Positions 17,488-25,741 of a DNA stretch of 64,000 nucleotides are shown here, in pieces; the first letter of the stretch is position 1; every line of letters begins with the position of its first letter. A program made the translations under genes and the position numbers. This DNA comes from HGM04593 sp964458275 (GTDB taxonomy: Bacteria > Bacteroidota > Bacteroidia > Bacteroidales > Bacteroidaceae): contig CAYWIE010000001.1 in assembly GCA_964458275.1 (NCBI GenBank), forward strand, positions 60,588 to 124,587, read 5' to 3'. The notes beneath the pieces were generated by a model. The model saw nothing but the letters and a program-made list of their open reading frames with translations. It searched no databases and was not told where the DNA came from.

Positions 17488-18513
17488 ATGACAGAAGAAA
17501 ACCGCATAATAGAGTGTGTCCCCAATTTCAGCGAGGGGCAGCGCCCCGAAGTGATAGAAGCCATTGCAGCAGCAATCGGCAGCGTCGAGGGAGCCAAAGT
17601 GCTGCACTGCGACCCCGGCTTCGACGCCAACCGTACAGTAATAACCTTTGCAGGAGCGCCCGAAGCAGTAATTGAAGCTGCCTTCCGGGCAGTGCGGTGT
17701 GCAGCCGGACAGATTGACATGCGCACCCACAAGGGACGCCACCCGCGAATAGGCGCAACAGATGTGCTGCCGCTTGTTCCCGTAAGCGGAGTAACCCTCG
17801 AAGAGTGTGCCCGCTATGCCCGCGAGCTTTCCCGCCGCATTTACGAAGAGCTCGGCATCCCCGTATATTGCTACGAAGCGGCGGCATACAAAGAGAAATG
17901 GCGCAATCTCGCAGTCTGCCGCAATGGAGAATATGAAGCACTCCCTCAGCGCATCGTCAATCCCGACGAAGCCCCTGACTATGGCAGCGGAGAGTACACC
18001 CTGCAAGCTGCAAGGAGCGGTGCATCGGTAGTGGGAGCACGCAAATTCCTTATAGCTGTAAATTTCAATCTCAACAAAGAGGCGAGCGTTGAATGTGCCA
18101 AGCAGATAGCCCTTGATGTACGCGAAAAGGGGCGCATCATCACCCGTAACGGCATAGCACAACATGTTCCCGGCCGCCTGAAGGCATGCAAAGCCATAGG
18201 CTGGTACATCGAGGAGTATGGCAAGGCTCAGGTATCCATGAATGTTACGGACATAGACGTAGCCCCTTTATATAAGGTATATGAAGAGGTATGCAAAGCT
18301 GCTGCCGAACATGGAGCTGAGGTAACGGGAACGGAGATTATAGGCCTTGTCCCCCGCCGTGTTCTCACAGAGGCAGGGTATAGCTTTGCCGAAAAACACT
18401 CATTGGCATGCTCCGATGATAGCGCAGCTATAAACATTGCAATAGAAAAATTGGGTCTGAACGAACTTGCACCTTTTGTTCCCGAAAAAAGAATAATCGA
18501 AGAACTTATTTAA
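17488..18513 (+). CDS. ftcD: Glutamate formiminotransferase
   Basis: This 341-residue enzyme transfers the formimino group of formiminoglutamate to tetrahydrofolate in histidine breakdown. The N-terminus IIECVPNFSEGQRPEVIEAI is diagnostic. HKGRHPRIGATDVLPLVP near 80-97 holds the catalytic His, and VGARKFLIAVNFNLN near 180-194 follows. I chose the ATG at 17488, since the upstream part of the open frame overlaps the flippase gene. The cyclodeaminase domain found in fused eukaryotic enzymes is absent, and no other histidine-degradation gene is nearby. Confidence 0.93.
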   Translation: MTEENRIIECVPNFSEGQRPEVIEAIAAAIGSVEGAKVLHCDPGFDANRTVITFAGAPEAVIEAAFRAVRCAAGQIDMRTHKGRHPRIGATDVLPLVPVSGVTLEECARYARELSRRIYEELGIPVYCYEAAAYKEKWRNLAVCRNGEYEALPQRIVNPDEAPDYGSGEYTLQAARSGASVVGARKFLIAVNFNLNKEASVECAKQIALDVREKGRIITRNGIAQHVPGRLKACKAIGWYIEEYGKAQVSMNVTDIDVAPLYKVYEEVCKAAAEHGAEVTGTEIIGLVPRRVLTEAGYSFAEKHSLACSDDSAAINIAIEKLGLNELAPFVPEKRIIEELI

Positions 18514-19756
18514 TACGGTTAATCAAAGTTGCCGTTTCTGTGCAAATGTGGCGTATTCGGCAGAATATGATAGGTTATATTTTGCCGTTTCGCGATATTC
18601 TTGTATATTTGAGCAATTGCTGATTAAACTGGATAATGGTTCCAGACAAGTCGTGTTCCTGGATGAGTTGCCATGGATGGATACACCGCGTTCAGGCTTT
18701 TTGTCGGCATTTGAAAGTTTTTGGAATGGTTGGTGCAGCGGCAGAGACAATATAATGCTTGTTGTATGTGGTAGTGCAACATCGTGGATACTTGGAAACC
18801 TCTCTCGCAACAAAGGTGGCTTGTATGGCAGATTGACCGACGAAATCAAGCTGTCTCCCTTTACTTTGAAGGAGTGTGAAGAGTATTTCGCCAGCGAGAA
18901 TATTGAATTGTCCCGTTACGATATAGCACAGTCGTATATGGTCTTTGGCGGTATTCCATATTATCTAAGTTATTTCAAGAAAGGTTTAAGTCTCGAAGGC
19001 AATGTGGATAATATCCTTTTCGGAAGAAATCCGAGACTAAAGGATGAATATAACCGCTTGTTCAATGCGATTTTCTCAAACCCCGATGACTGCAAGAAAA
19101 TAATACGTCTACTCGCAAAGAAGCACATCGGCTTTACTCGTGAAGAGATTGCAAAAGAGACCGGACTTCCGTTGGGCGGCGGGTTGACTTATACGCTTAA
19201 TGCGTTGGCAGAAAGTGATTTCATCCAGCGATATAGTCCTTATGATAAAAGTGGCAAAACGGCGCTCTATAAATTGATTGATAACTTCTCATTGTTTTGG
19301 TTGAAATATGTAGCATCCAATCAGTCTGGTGCTAACTTTATGACAGATAACATGGCCTCAAATATTATGAAGTCGTGGAGAGGCGTCGCTTTTGAGGAAT
19401 TATGTTGGCAGCATTTAGGTCAGATAAAACAGGCCTTAGGTATCACAGGGGTCAGTTCAACCCTGTCAGCGTGGGGTGTAAAAGGCACAGACGAAACCGA
19501 AGGAGCACAAATAGATCTTCTTATCATTAGAAATGACAATGTTGTAAATCTATGCGAAATGAAGTTTGTCGCCGGAAGTTACACTATAGATAAGGAAGAG
19601 GAGATAAAACTGAGAAACAGAATAGAAACCCTTAAAGCGACACTGTCGCCTAAACAGACAGTGCACTTAACTTTGGTTACCACATTTGGCATATCTTATG
19701 GAAAGCATAGTGGAATAGTACAGAAACAGGTCGAATTAGATGATTTGTTCAACTGA
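18514..19756 (+). pseudogene. N-terminally truncated ATPase_2/DUF234 family ATP-binding protein
   Basis: The frame is open from just after the ftcD stop and keeps about 400 codons. It contains VVFLDELPWMDTPRSGFLSA (Walker B), MLVVCGSATSWILGN (sensor-like), GLYGRLTDEIKLSPFTL, a winged-helix region, and a C-terminal PD-(D/E)XK-like DUF234 domain with QIDLLIIRNDNVVNLCEMKF. The first roughly 90 residues, including Walker A, are missing. No ATG exists in a suitable place (a GTG at 18548 is internal). The cut lies at the ftcD boundary, so a deletion joined the two. A protein from an internal start could not bind ATP normally. Confidence 0.8.
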
Positions 19757-20102
19757 TAAGAGCTTTAGGGAAATTCCTGTACATTCAAACATCCGCAGGT
19801 ACAGCAAATAACCTCTCGCCTTTCATCGCCTTGCCGTCCTATCTTTCTATATTGTAAGGCAATAAGTCGCAGAACGGAAAAACGCGGATTTCACTCACAT
19901 TAGAACAGTTTCTTGGATAAAATCAGTCAATCTTGAATACATTTTAATAATATTTTTCAACGCAATTTATTTTTTTTCTTTTATTTGTGCAATTATTGTG
20001 TTAAATAAGTGTAATAGGCACATTATACAAGCACAAAAAGAACAAATATAGCGCAAGAAACCTTAATTTGTAAATACATAACTTATTTTTAATTTATTTC
20101 TT
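19757..20102 (+). other. AT-rich 346-bp gap upstream of the large exported protein
   Basis: No gene is seen. The last 180 bp are strongly AT-rich, with T-runs at about 19970-19985. This is the probable promoter and leader of the 20103 gene, but I find no clean TAnnTTTG box with a -33 partner. The right half (GTGTTAAATAAGTGTAATAG and following) could hold regulatory sites. Confidence 0.4.
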
Positions 20103-23100
20103 ATGAGAAAAAATCTATTTCTAACAATGTTGATGACACTTGTTGCCGTTATCGGTATGGCACAGACATCGACATGGCCCATCACTTTTACAACAGATGA
20201 TGGTCTTCCCGGTAACAGGGAACCTCAAAACTATGTTTTTGAGTCAGAAATTATGAAGTTTGACGAGGCGATTTCAGTTCTTCGTTACACTGTGGTTTCT
20301 ACAAACACTGTAGATGCTCTTACAGGTGCCTACACCGGTATGTCAGGTGGCTGGGGTCCAGGTTTCCCCTTCTTCACACTTGGTGAGTTGACCATACTCG
20401 ACGCAGCAGGTAAGTCTATTGAGTACATTGCTACATCTAATGCTGCTGCTGCAAATGATGGTTCTATCGAAAACCTCAAAGACGGCAAATACGGAACTCA
20501 CTTCCACTCAACTTATTACTCTGGTGAGTGTCCTCAGGCATACCACTATATCGACCTTGAGTTCACAGAACCCATCAGCGAGTTCAAAATCAAGTGGATG
20601 ACACGTGCCAACAATACAGACAACATGCCTACTTACGTAGGTCTTACTCCCGGTACAGAGTACCTTCCTTTCCCCGAGCAGGAGTTCTCACTTGGCGAGC
20701 AGGTAACAACTGTTGAAGAGCTTGGTGAAGGCGGTCTCTTCCTCATCGAGAGCAATGTAGCTGAGTATGTTTACGAATCAATGAGCCGTACATACCCCGG
20801 TGGTGGTTTCTATCACTCTCCTTACGGTGCGCACGTAACAGCCAATGCCGCTTCTTTGGTTTACTTCATCCCCACAAACGAGGAGAATACATACAAAGTT
20901 GCATGGTTGAACAACGGTCACTACATCTTCAACTCTACAACAGACCGCTCAGAGTGGCTTAACTGGACAGACCAAGAGGTTGCTGCTGCTCCCATCATCT
21001 TCACACCTTGTGAGGGCGAGAACGCAGGCGACTTCACCATGACAACTAACGTTGACGGTACAGAGCGTACAATCACTGCCGACGCGATCGGTAAGATGGC
21101 TATCACAGTAACAGACTCATTGACTGTTCGTTCAAGACCCAACGCACAGAACTTCACAATCTGGAAGGCTAACGTAAATGCCAACAAGATGAAGTTCATG
21201 CTCGAAGAGGTTGTAGCTGACGCAAAAGAGCGCATCGCTATCTTTGGTTACAACGAGGTTGAGGACAACGGTGAGTACGCTGCTTTGACAGCTGCTGTTG
21301 AGGCTGCTGACGTTATCATCGCAGACGCTAACGCTACTGCTGTTCAGATTGTTAACTCACGCAACGAACTCAGCACACTTCTTCCTCCCTACGTAGCACT
21401 CGGTATCTTCCTCTACACTGACTCTATCGCAGGAATTGTTGAGGCTATCGAAAATGGCGACATTCAGACTTCTGAAGCAGGCAATTGGATCAACGGTTCA
21501 TATCCCGAAGGCTCAGACGACATGTTGAACGCAGCAGCTGACGCAGCAATGGTAGCAGTTGAGTCATATACATGTATCGCTGACATCGATGCTGCTTTCG
21601 ACGCTATCAAGAATGCTATCGCATCATTCTGGGCTTCTAAGATCAACGGTGTAAAATCACTTCCTTTCCGCGTAGGCGAGAAGAATGATGGTCTCCCCGG
21701 TCCTCTTGCAACTTACGGTGGTTATGCATGGGAATCTCCCCTCTACCTCTTGGATGAAGAAACAGACGCTCTCCGTTTCACAGTATTCGCTACCAACAAC
21801 GGTGCTACATTCGGCGACTGTGTATTCCCCACATTGGCAGAGTTCGAACTCTACGACCTCCAGGGCAACAAGATCGAGTTGACAGAAGAGAACTTCAAGA
21901 CAAACTCAGTTAACCCCAATGACGGTGGCGGTCTCGCAGCTCTTTGCGACGGCAACACAGGCACACACTACCACGGTGCATACGGCACAGGTCAGGACCC
22001 CAACGGTTACACAGGTAAGGAGGGTTATGTTTACATCGAGGTAACACTTCCCGAGGCTATCAGCGCATTCAAGTACAAACAGTACGGCCGTACAAACATG
22101 GCTAATACTCCGACAGACTTCGTATTCGGCGAGGCAGGTGTTGATGTTACTCCTTCAAGCGTAATGTTCCCTGATCCCTACAACGCAGTTCTCGGCGAGA
22201 AGGTTACTGATGTTTCCCAGATTACAGACGACGGTATCTACGCTCTTCAGGGTCTTATCAGCTGCGACCCCGTTAACTACTTCGAAGGTGAAGATGGTCC
22301 CCGCAATCCTCGTTTCTACACAGGTATCAACCAACTTGGCGAAGAGATTCAGGCAAGAGGTGCATTCAGCATCACAAAGAATGCTGATGGCAAATACAAC
22401 ATCCAGAGCCTTGCTGACGGCAAATACTGGTCAAGCCAGGTTGACGAGGATGGATGGTGCGACGGTTCAGCTACTCTATACAAAGCTAACGCAGCAAATG
22501 TATCTATCGAGCCCAACAACAACGACGGTCTTCCCAACTCATTCGTAATCTACATGTACAACGAGAACCAGATGCGCGATGACGAGGTACATCCCTACAT
22601 CATCTTCCAGGACTGGGGCGACAACATCGGTGTATTCTCTGTAACAGCTCTCGACGCTAACGACAAGGATGGTGAGGGTGAGTGGTACATCTACAAGATG
22701 ACTATGGATACTCCTTACTACTACTGGTTGAGCAACCTTGTAACAGCTGCAGAGGCTATGGGTCTTGTTAAGAGCGATGACCCCGGTTATTACAAAGACC
22801 TCGGTACATTCCCCACAGTTCTTGCAGAGTCTCAGGCTGCTATTGAGGCTAAGGACGACGCTAAATGCCAGACACTCATCCCGCAGCTCAACGCAGCCAT
22901 TGCAGGTGTAGAGTCAGTAACTCCCAACCCCGTAGTTGAAGGTGTTTATGTATTGGAGGCAGCTTGGAATACTTACTATGAGTCTCAGGGCGTATATAAA
23001 GCTCTCTACGTTTATCCCAACGACGAGGCTTCTGACGCTTGTCAGAGCGAGACAAAACTTTACTGGGGTAGCGCTCCTGATGGTGACTACAAAGAGGCTT

Positions 23101-23633
23101 CTAAGGTCTACCACTTCGAACTCATCTCTGCTAAGGAGAGTGATAAGGTACAGCAGTGGGTTGCTGACAGCGTAATCACAGCTGAGCAGGCTAACGATGC
23201 TTACTACATCAAGAACGTTTACTACAATGTTTACATAGGTTCACAGAGCGCGATGTCTACAGACATGGGTACAACAACAGACCCCGAAGCTGTTTACATC
23301 TTCCGTCAGCAGCTTCCCACAATCTATGACATCTGGAATCCCGATAACGCTGCTTACTCACTCCACCAGGAGAGCCACGATGGTGGTGCCGGTTCAGGTG
23401 GTCACCTCGTATACTGGTACGGTACTGCTGAGGCTTCACAGTGGAGACTCCGCACTATCAGCACTTTGACATCTATCAGCGATGTTGTAGTTGATGGCGA
23501 CGAGGCAGTTTCAGTAACATACTACACAATTGACGGTATCTCTTCTAACGCTCCTATCAAGGGTGCTGTAAACATCATCAAGACTGTTTACGCTAACGGC
23601 GTAGTAGAATCTAAGAAAGAGTATATCAAGTAA
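20103..23633 (+). CDS. Large exported protein with duplicated adhesin-like modules and a sorting-like tail
   Basis: This 1176-residue protein has a signal peptide (MRKNLFLTMLMTLVAVIGMAQ). A module of about 490 residues occurs twice, starting near residues 26 (FTTDDGLPG) and 520 (KNDGLPG). Each begins with a discoidin-like beta domain (YGTHFHSTYY and TGTHYHGAYG are matching loops), then a beta-rich segment, then an Ala/Glu-rich helical bundle resembling FIVAR repeats. A third beta-rich domain occupies about 940-1125. The end, YYTIDGISSNAPIKGAVNII and a Lys-rich last strand, resembles a type A T9SS sorting domain. Much of the gene uses AAC, TAC, TTC and ACA codons very strongly, a sign of high expression. 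It is likely a surface or secreted carbohydrate-binding protein; no catalytic site is seen. Confidence 0.75.
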   Translation: MRKNLFLTMLMTLVAVIGMAQTSTWPITFTTDDGLPGNREPQNYVFESEIMKFDEAISVLRYTVVSTNTVDALTGAYTGMSGGWGPGFPFFTLGELTILDAAGKSIEYIATSNAAAANDGSIENLKDGKYGTHFHSTYYSGECPQAYHYIDLEFTEPISEFKIKWMTRANNTDNMPTYVGLTPGTEYLPFPEQEFSLGEQVTTVEELGEGGLFLIESNVAEYVYESMSRTYPGGGFYHSPYGAHVTANAASLVYFIPTNEENTYKVAWLNNGHYIFNSTTDRSEWLNWTDQEVAAAPIIFTPCEGENAGDFTMTTNVDGTERTITADAIGKMAITVTDSLTVRSRPNAQNFTIWKANVNANKMKFMLEEVVADAKERIAIFGYNEVEDNGEYAALTAAVEAADVIIADANATAVQIVNSRNELSTLLPPYVALGIFLYTDSIAGIVEAIENGDIQTSEAGNWINGSYPEGSDDMLNAAADAAMVAVESYTCIADIDAAFDAIKNAIASFWASKINGVKSLPFRVGEKNDGLPGPLATYGGYAWESPLYLLDEETDALRFTVFATNNGATFGDCVFPTLAEFELYDLQGNKIELTEENFKTNSVNPNDGGGLAALCDGNTGTHYHGAYGTGQDPNGYTGKEGYVYIEVTLPEAISAFKYKQYGRTNMANTPTDFVFGEAGVDVTPSSVMFPDPYNAVLGEKVTDVSQITDDGIYALQGLISCDPVNYFEGEDGPRNPRFYTGINQLGEEIQARGAFSITKNADGKYNIQSLADGKYWSSQVDEDGWCDGSATLYKANAANVSIEPNNNDGLPNSFVIYMYNENQMRDDEVHPYIIFQDWGDNIGVFSVTALDANDKDGEGEWYIYKMTMDTPYYYWLSNLVTAAEAMGLVKSDDPGYYKDLGTFPTVLAESQAAIEAKDDAKCQTLIPQLNAAIAGVESVTPNPVVEGVYVLEAAWNTYYESQGVYKALYVYPNDEASDACQSETKLYWGSAPDGDYKEASKVYHFELISAKESDKVQQWVADSVITAEQANDAYYIKNVYYNVYIGSQSAMSTDMGTTTDPEAVYIFRQQLPTIYDIWNPDNAAYSLHQESHDGGAGSGGHLVYWYGTAEASQWRLRTISTLTSISDVVVDGDEAVSVTYYTIDGISSNAPIKGAVNIIKTVYANGVVESKKEYIK

Positions 23634-23658
23634 TAAGATAAAGAATTAGATTATGTGG

Positions 23659-23686
23659 AATGGGCACGCCTCACAGCGTGCCCATT
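23659..23686 (+). terminator. Terminator after the large exported protein
   Basis: An 11-bp perfect stem (AATGGGCACGC at 23659-23669 and its complement at 23676-23686) with a 6-nt loop is followed by TCCTTTTG. It lies 26 bp after the stop codon. Confidence 0.75.
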
Positions 23687-23958
23687 TCCTTTTGTATTCG
23701 TTTGTGTTGTCGGCGTATCTTATGTGCATTAGCTTTTAGGCTTAAGCGTTCGTTCACGCAACCTTCAAAACAAAAAGACCATTCCAATAATTCCCACGAT
23801 TTTCAATGAACATCCCCGATGCTCTGCGAATGTTGATAAGAAATACGGTTTTGCATAGTATCGCCGCTATCCCTTTTCCTTTTTCAATCCTCTAAGCTCA
23901 TTATCTGTGTAATAATCTACAATATAAGGTGGAGGAGTTAATCTGAAAAGGAAACTTT
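23687..23958. other. Gap between terminator and palindrome array, no gene seen
   Basis: This 272-bp stretch has no open frame of interest on either strand and no clear promoter. It separates the terminator of the large exported protein gene from the palindromes at 23959-24123. Confidence 0.5.
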
Positions 23959-24003
23959 AAAAGCTCTCCCTCTTGACCAACTTGGTCAAGAGGGAGAGCT
24001 TTT
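23959..24003. repeat. 45-bp perfect palindrome (possible bidirectional terminator)
   Basis: Arms of 22 bp at 23959-23980 and 23982-24003 are perfectly complementary around a single C at 23981. Each arm begins or ends with four A or four T. In RNA this is a long hairpin that could end transcription from both sides, since the genes on either side converge here. The length and perfection exceed what termination needs. Confidence 0.7.
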
Positions 24004-24004
24004 C

Positions 24005-24123
24005 GTCAAGCAGGCTTGACATTGTCTCGTTTACCAATATTTGAGCTGTCGCTCGAATATTTTTTCACTCGCTTTGAAATTTTCAAGCAAGCTTGAATTT
24101 ATTTCGCTCGTTTACCAATATTT
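24005..24123. repeat. Hairpin and direct-repeat cluster at the end of the CYTH gene
   Basis: CTCGTTTACCAATATTT occurs at 24026-24042 and again at 24107-24123, where it forms the end of the CYTH coding region. Before each copy is a palindrome of the type TCAAGCARGCTTGA (24006-24019 and about 24082-24095). Between them, AATATTTGAGC and GCTCGAATATT (about 24036-24062) form another near-perfect inverted repeat. The pattern looks like an 81-bp imperfect duplication of the gene's 3' end and its hairpin. Confidence 0.65.
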
Positions 24124-24582
24124 ATAGGGGAAGCGTGTCAGATGTGAATTGTAATATTTCTTCTCGCCTGTAACCTCTTTGCCAAGAAAGGCGGGTTTCT
24201 CAAATGTCTCGTTTTCGTCCTCCAATTCTATTTCGGCAACTACAAGCCCCTGATTGTCGCCGTAGAACTCATCAACCTCATATACATGTGCTCCGCACTT
24301 CACAAGATAGCGCCGTTTCTCTATCTGTGCGTCGCCGCATAGCAACAGCAGTTCTTCGGCGTCGGCAAGGGGGATTTCTTTTTCCCATTCGTAGCGGCTC
24401 AACCCTCCATCCAATGAGGGACCCTTGATGGTGAGGTAGCCCTTGCCGTCTCTAATCCTTATGCGTACTGAGTTGCCGTTCTGCCGACAGAGATAGCCTT
24501 GTACTATCCTGTCCGAACGGAATGCTTCTGTGCGGTAACTCTCGTTTATTACTAAAAATTTACGTTCTATTTCAAGTGCCAT
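24112..24582 (-). CDS. CYTH-domain protein (triphosphate tunnel metalloenzyme family)
   Basis: This 156-residue protein begins MALEIERKFLV, which carries the ExExK motif of the CYTH superfamily. The alternating basic and acidic strands of the tunnel follow (VRIRIRDGKGYLTIKG, RYEWEKEIP, KRRYLV, YEVDEFYGDNQGLVVAEIE). Bacterial members of this short type hydrolyse inorganic triphosphate or have unknown substrates. The ATG at 24582 was chosen over a TTG at 24588. It lies 12 bp after prfB. Its last codons are part of the repeat cluster at 24107-24123. Confidence 0.9.
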   Translation of the reverse strand: MALEIERKFLVINESYRTEAFRSDRIVQGYLCRQNGNSVRIRIRDGKGYLTIKGPSLDGGLSRYEWEKEIPLADAEELLLLCGDAQIEKRRYLVKCGAHVYEVDEFYGDNQGLVVAEIELEDENETFEKPAFLGKEVTGEKKYYNSHLTRFPYKYW

Positions 24583-24594
24583 ATGCAAGTGTTG

Positions 24595-25707
24595 TTATGC
24601 TTCTTCGGCAAATTCCATGAGATATGCCTTGATGAAGCCGTCGATTTTTCCGTCCATCACGCCGCCAACGTCTGAGGTCTGGAAGCCTGTGCGGTGGTCT
24701 TTTACACGGCGATCGTCGAATACGTAGCTGCGTATCTGTGAGCCCCATTCGATTTTTTTCTTGCCGGCTTCTATCTTGTCTTTTTCGCGCTGGCGTTTCT
24801 TCAGCTCCTTGTCGTAGAGCTGTGACTTGAGCAGCGCAAGTGCCTTTTCCTTGTTCTTGGGCTGGTCGCGCGTCTCGGTATTTTCGATGAGTATCTCCTC
24901 CTCCTCGCCGGTATCCGGGTCCTTGTACTGGTATCGCAGACGCACGCCCGATTCTACTTTGTTTACGTTCTGACCGCCGGCGCCGCCGCTTCGGAAGAGG
25001 TCCCACGACAGCAGGGCAGGGTTGATGACAATCTCTATGGTGTCGTCGACAAGCGGGGTAACAAAGACCGATGCAAAGGATGTCATGCGCTTGCCCTGTG
25101 CATTGTAGGGCGACACGCGAACTAAACGGTGCACGCCGTTCTCTCCTTTCAGATAACCGTATGCAAAGGGACCGTCTATCTGTATGGTGGCTGTCTTTAT
25201 GCCTGCCTCGTCACCATCCTGCAGGTTGATTGTGGAGATTTTGTATTTGTTTGTTTCTGCCCAGCGCATGTACATTCGCATGAGCATTTCCGACCAGTCT
25301 TGGCTCTCTGTTCCTCCTGCGCCGGAGTTTATCTTCAGTACGCAGCTCATGGAGTCTGCCTCCTGACGGAGCATGTTCTTGAGCTCCAGCTCTTCGATGG
25401 CTGCAAAGGCTCTTGCGTATGCGTCGTCTACCTCCTCTTCGGTTACTGCCTCTTCGCGGAACATTTCCATTGCAATCTCCACCTCTTCGGTAAGGTTGTT
25501 CACGTTCTTGTAGCCGTCTATCCAGCTCTGCAATGACTTCACTTTTCTCATCTGTGCTTCGGCTGCCTTGGCGTTGTCCCAAAAGCCGGGTGCTTGTGTG
25601 CGCAGCTGTTCCTCCTCTACCTGAATAATCTTTTCGTCGATGGACAGGTATTGTTTGAGTGCCGCTGTTCTCTCTTTTATCTCTTTAAGTTGTTCTATTG
25701 TAATCAT
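24595..25707 (-). CDS. prfB: Peptide chain release factor 2
   Basis: This 370-residue class I release factor frees the peptide at UGA and UAA. The catalytic GGQ is in SGGAGGQNVNKVESGVRL near residues 238-255. The codon-recognition loop reads LVRVSPYNAQGKRMTSF, so the tripeptide is Ser-Pro-Tyr where Escherichia coli has Ser-Pro-Phe. The reading frame is continuous from ATG to stop, with no programmed +1 frameshift site near codon 25. It lies 34 bp after porZ on the same strand. Confidence 0.97.
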   Translation of the reverse strand: MITIEQLKEIKERTAALKQYLSIDEKIIQVEEEQLRTQAPGFWDNAKAAEAQMRKVKSLQSWIDGYKNVNNLTEEVEIAMEMFREEAVTEEEVDDAYARAFAAIEELELKNMLRQEADSMSCVLKINSGAGGTESQDWSEMLMRMYMRWAETNKYKISTINLQDGDEAGIKTATIQIDGPFAYGYLKGENGVHRLVRVSPYNAQGKRMTSFASVFVTPLVDDTIEIVINPALLSWDLFRSGGAGGQNVNKVESGVRLRYQYKDPDTGEEEEILIENTETRDQPKNKEKALALLKSQLYDKELKKRQREKDKIEAGKKKIEWGSQIRSYVFDDRRVKDHRTGFQTSDVGGVMDGKIDGFIKAYLMEFAEEA

Positions 25708-25741
25708 TGTTCTTGTTTTTCGGTTTGTATGAAGCCCGCTG

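Noticed and set aside
25600..25640. Programmed +1 frameshift site in prfB
   Set aside because: The frame is continuous and no in-frame UGA or CUU-UGA-like slip is present near codon 25.
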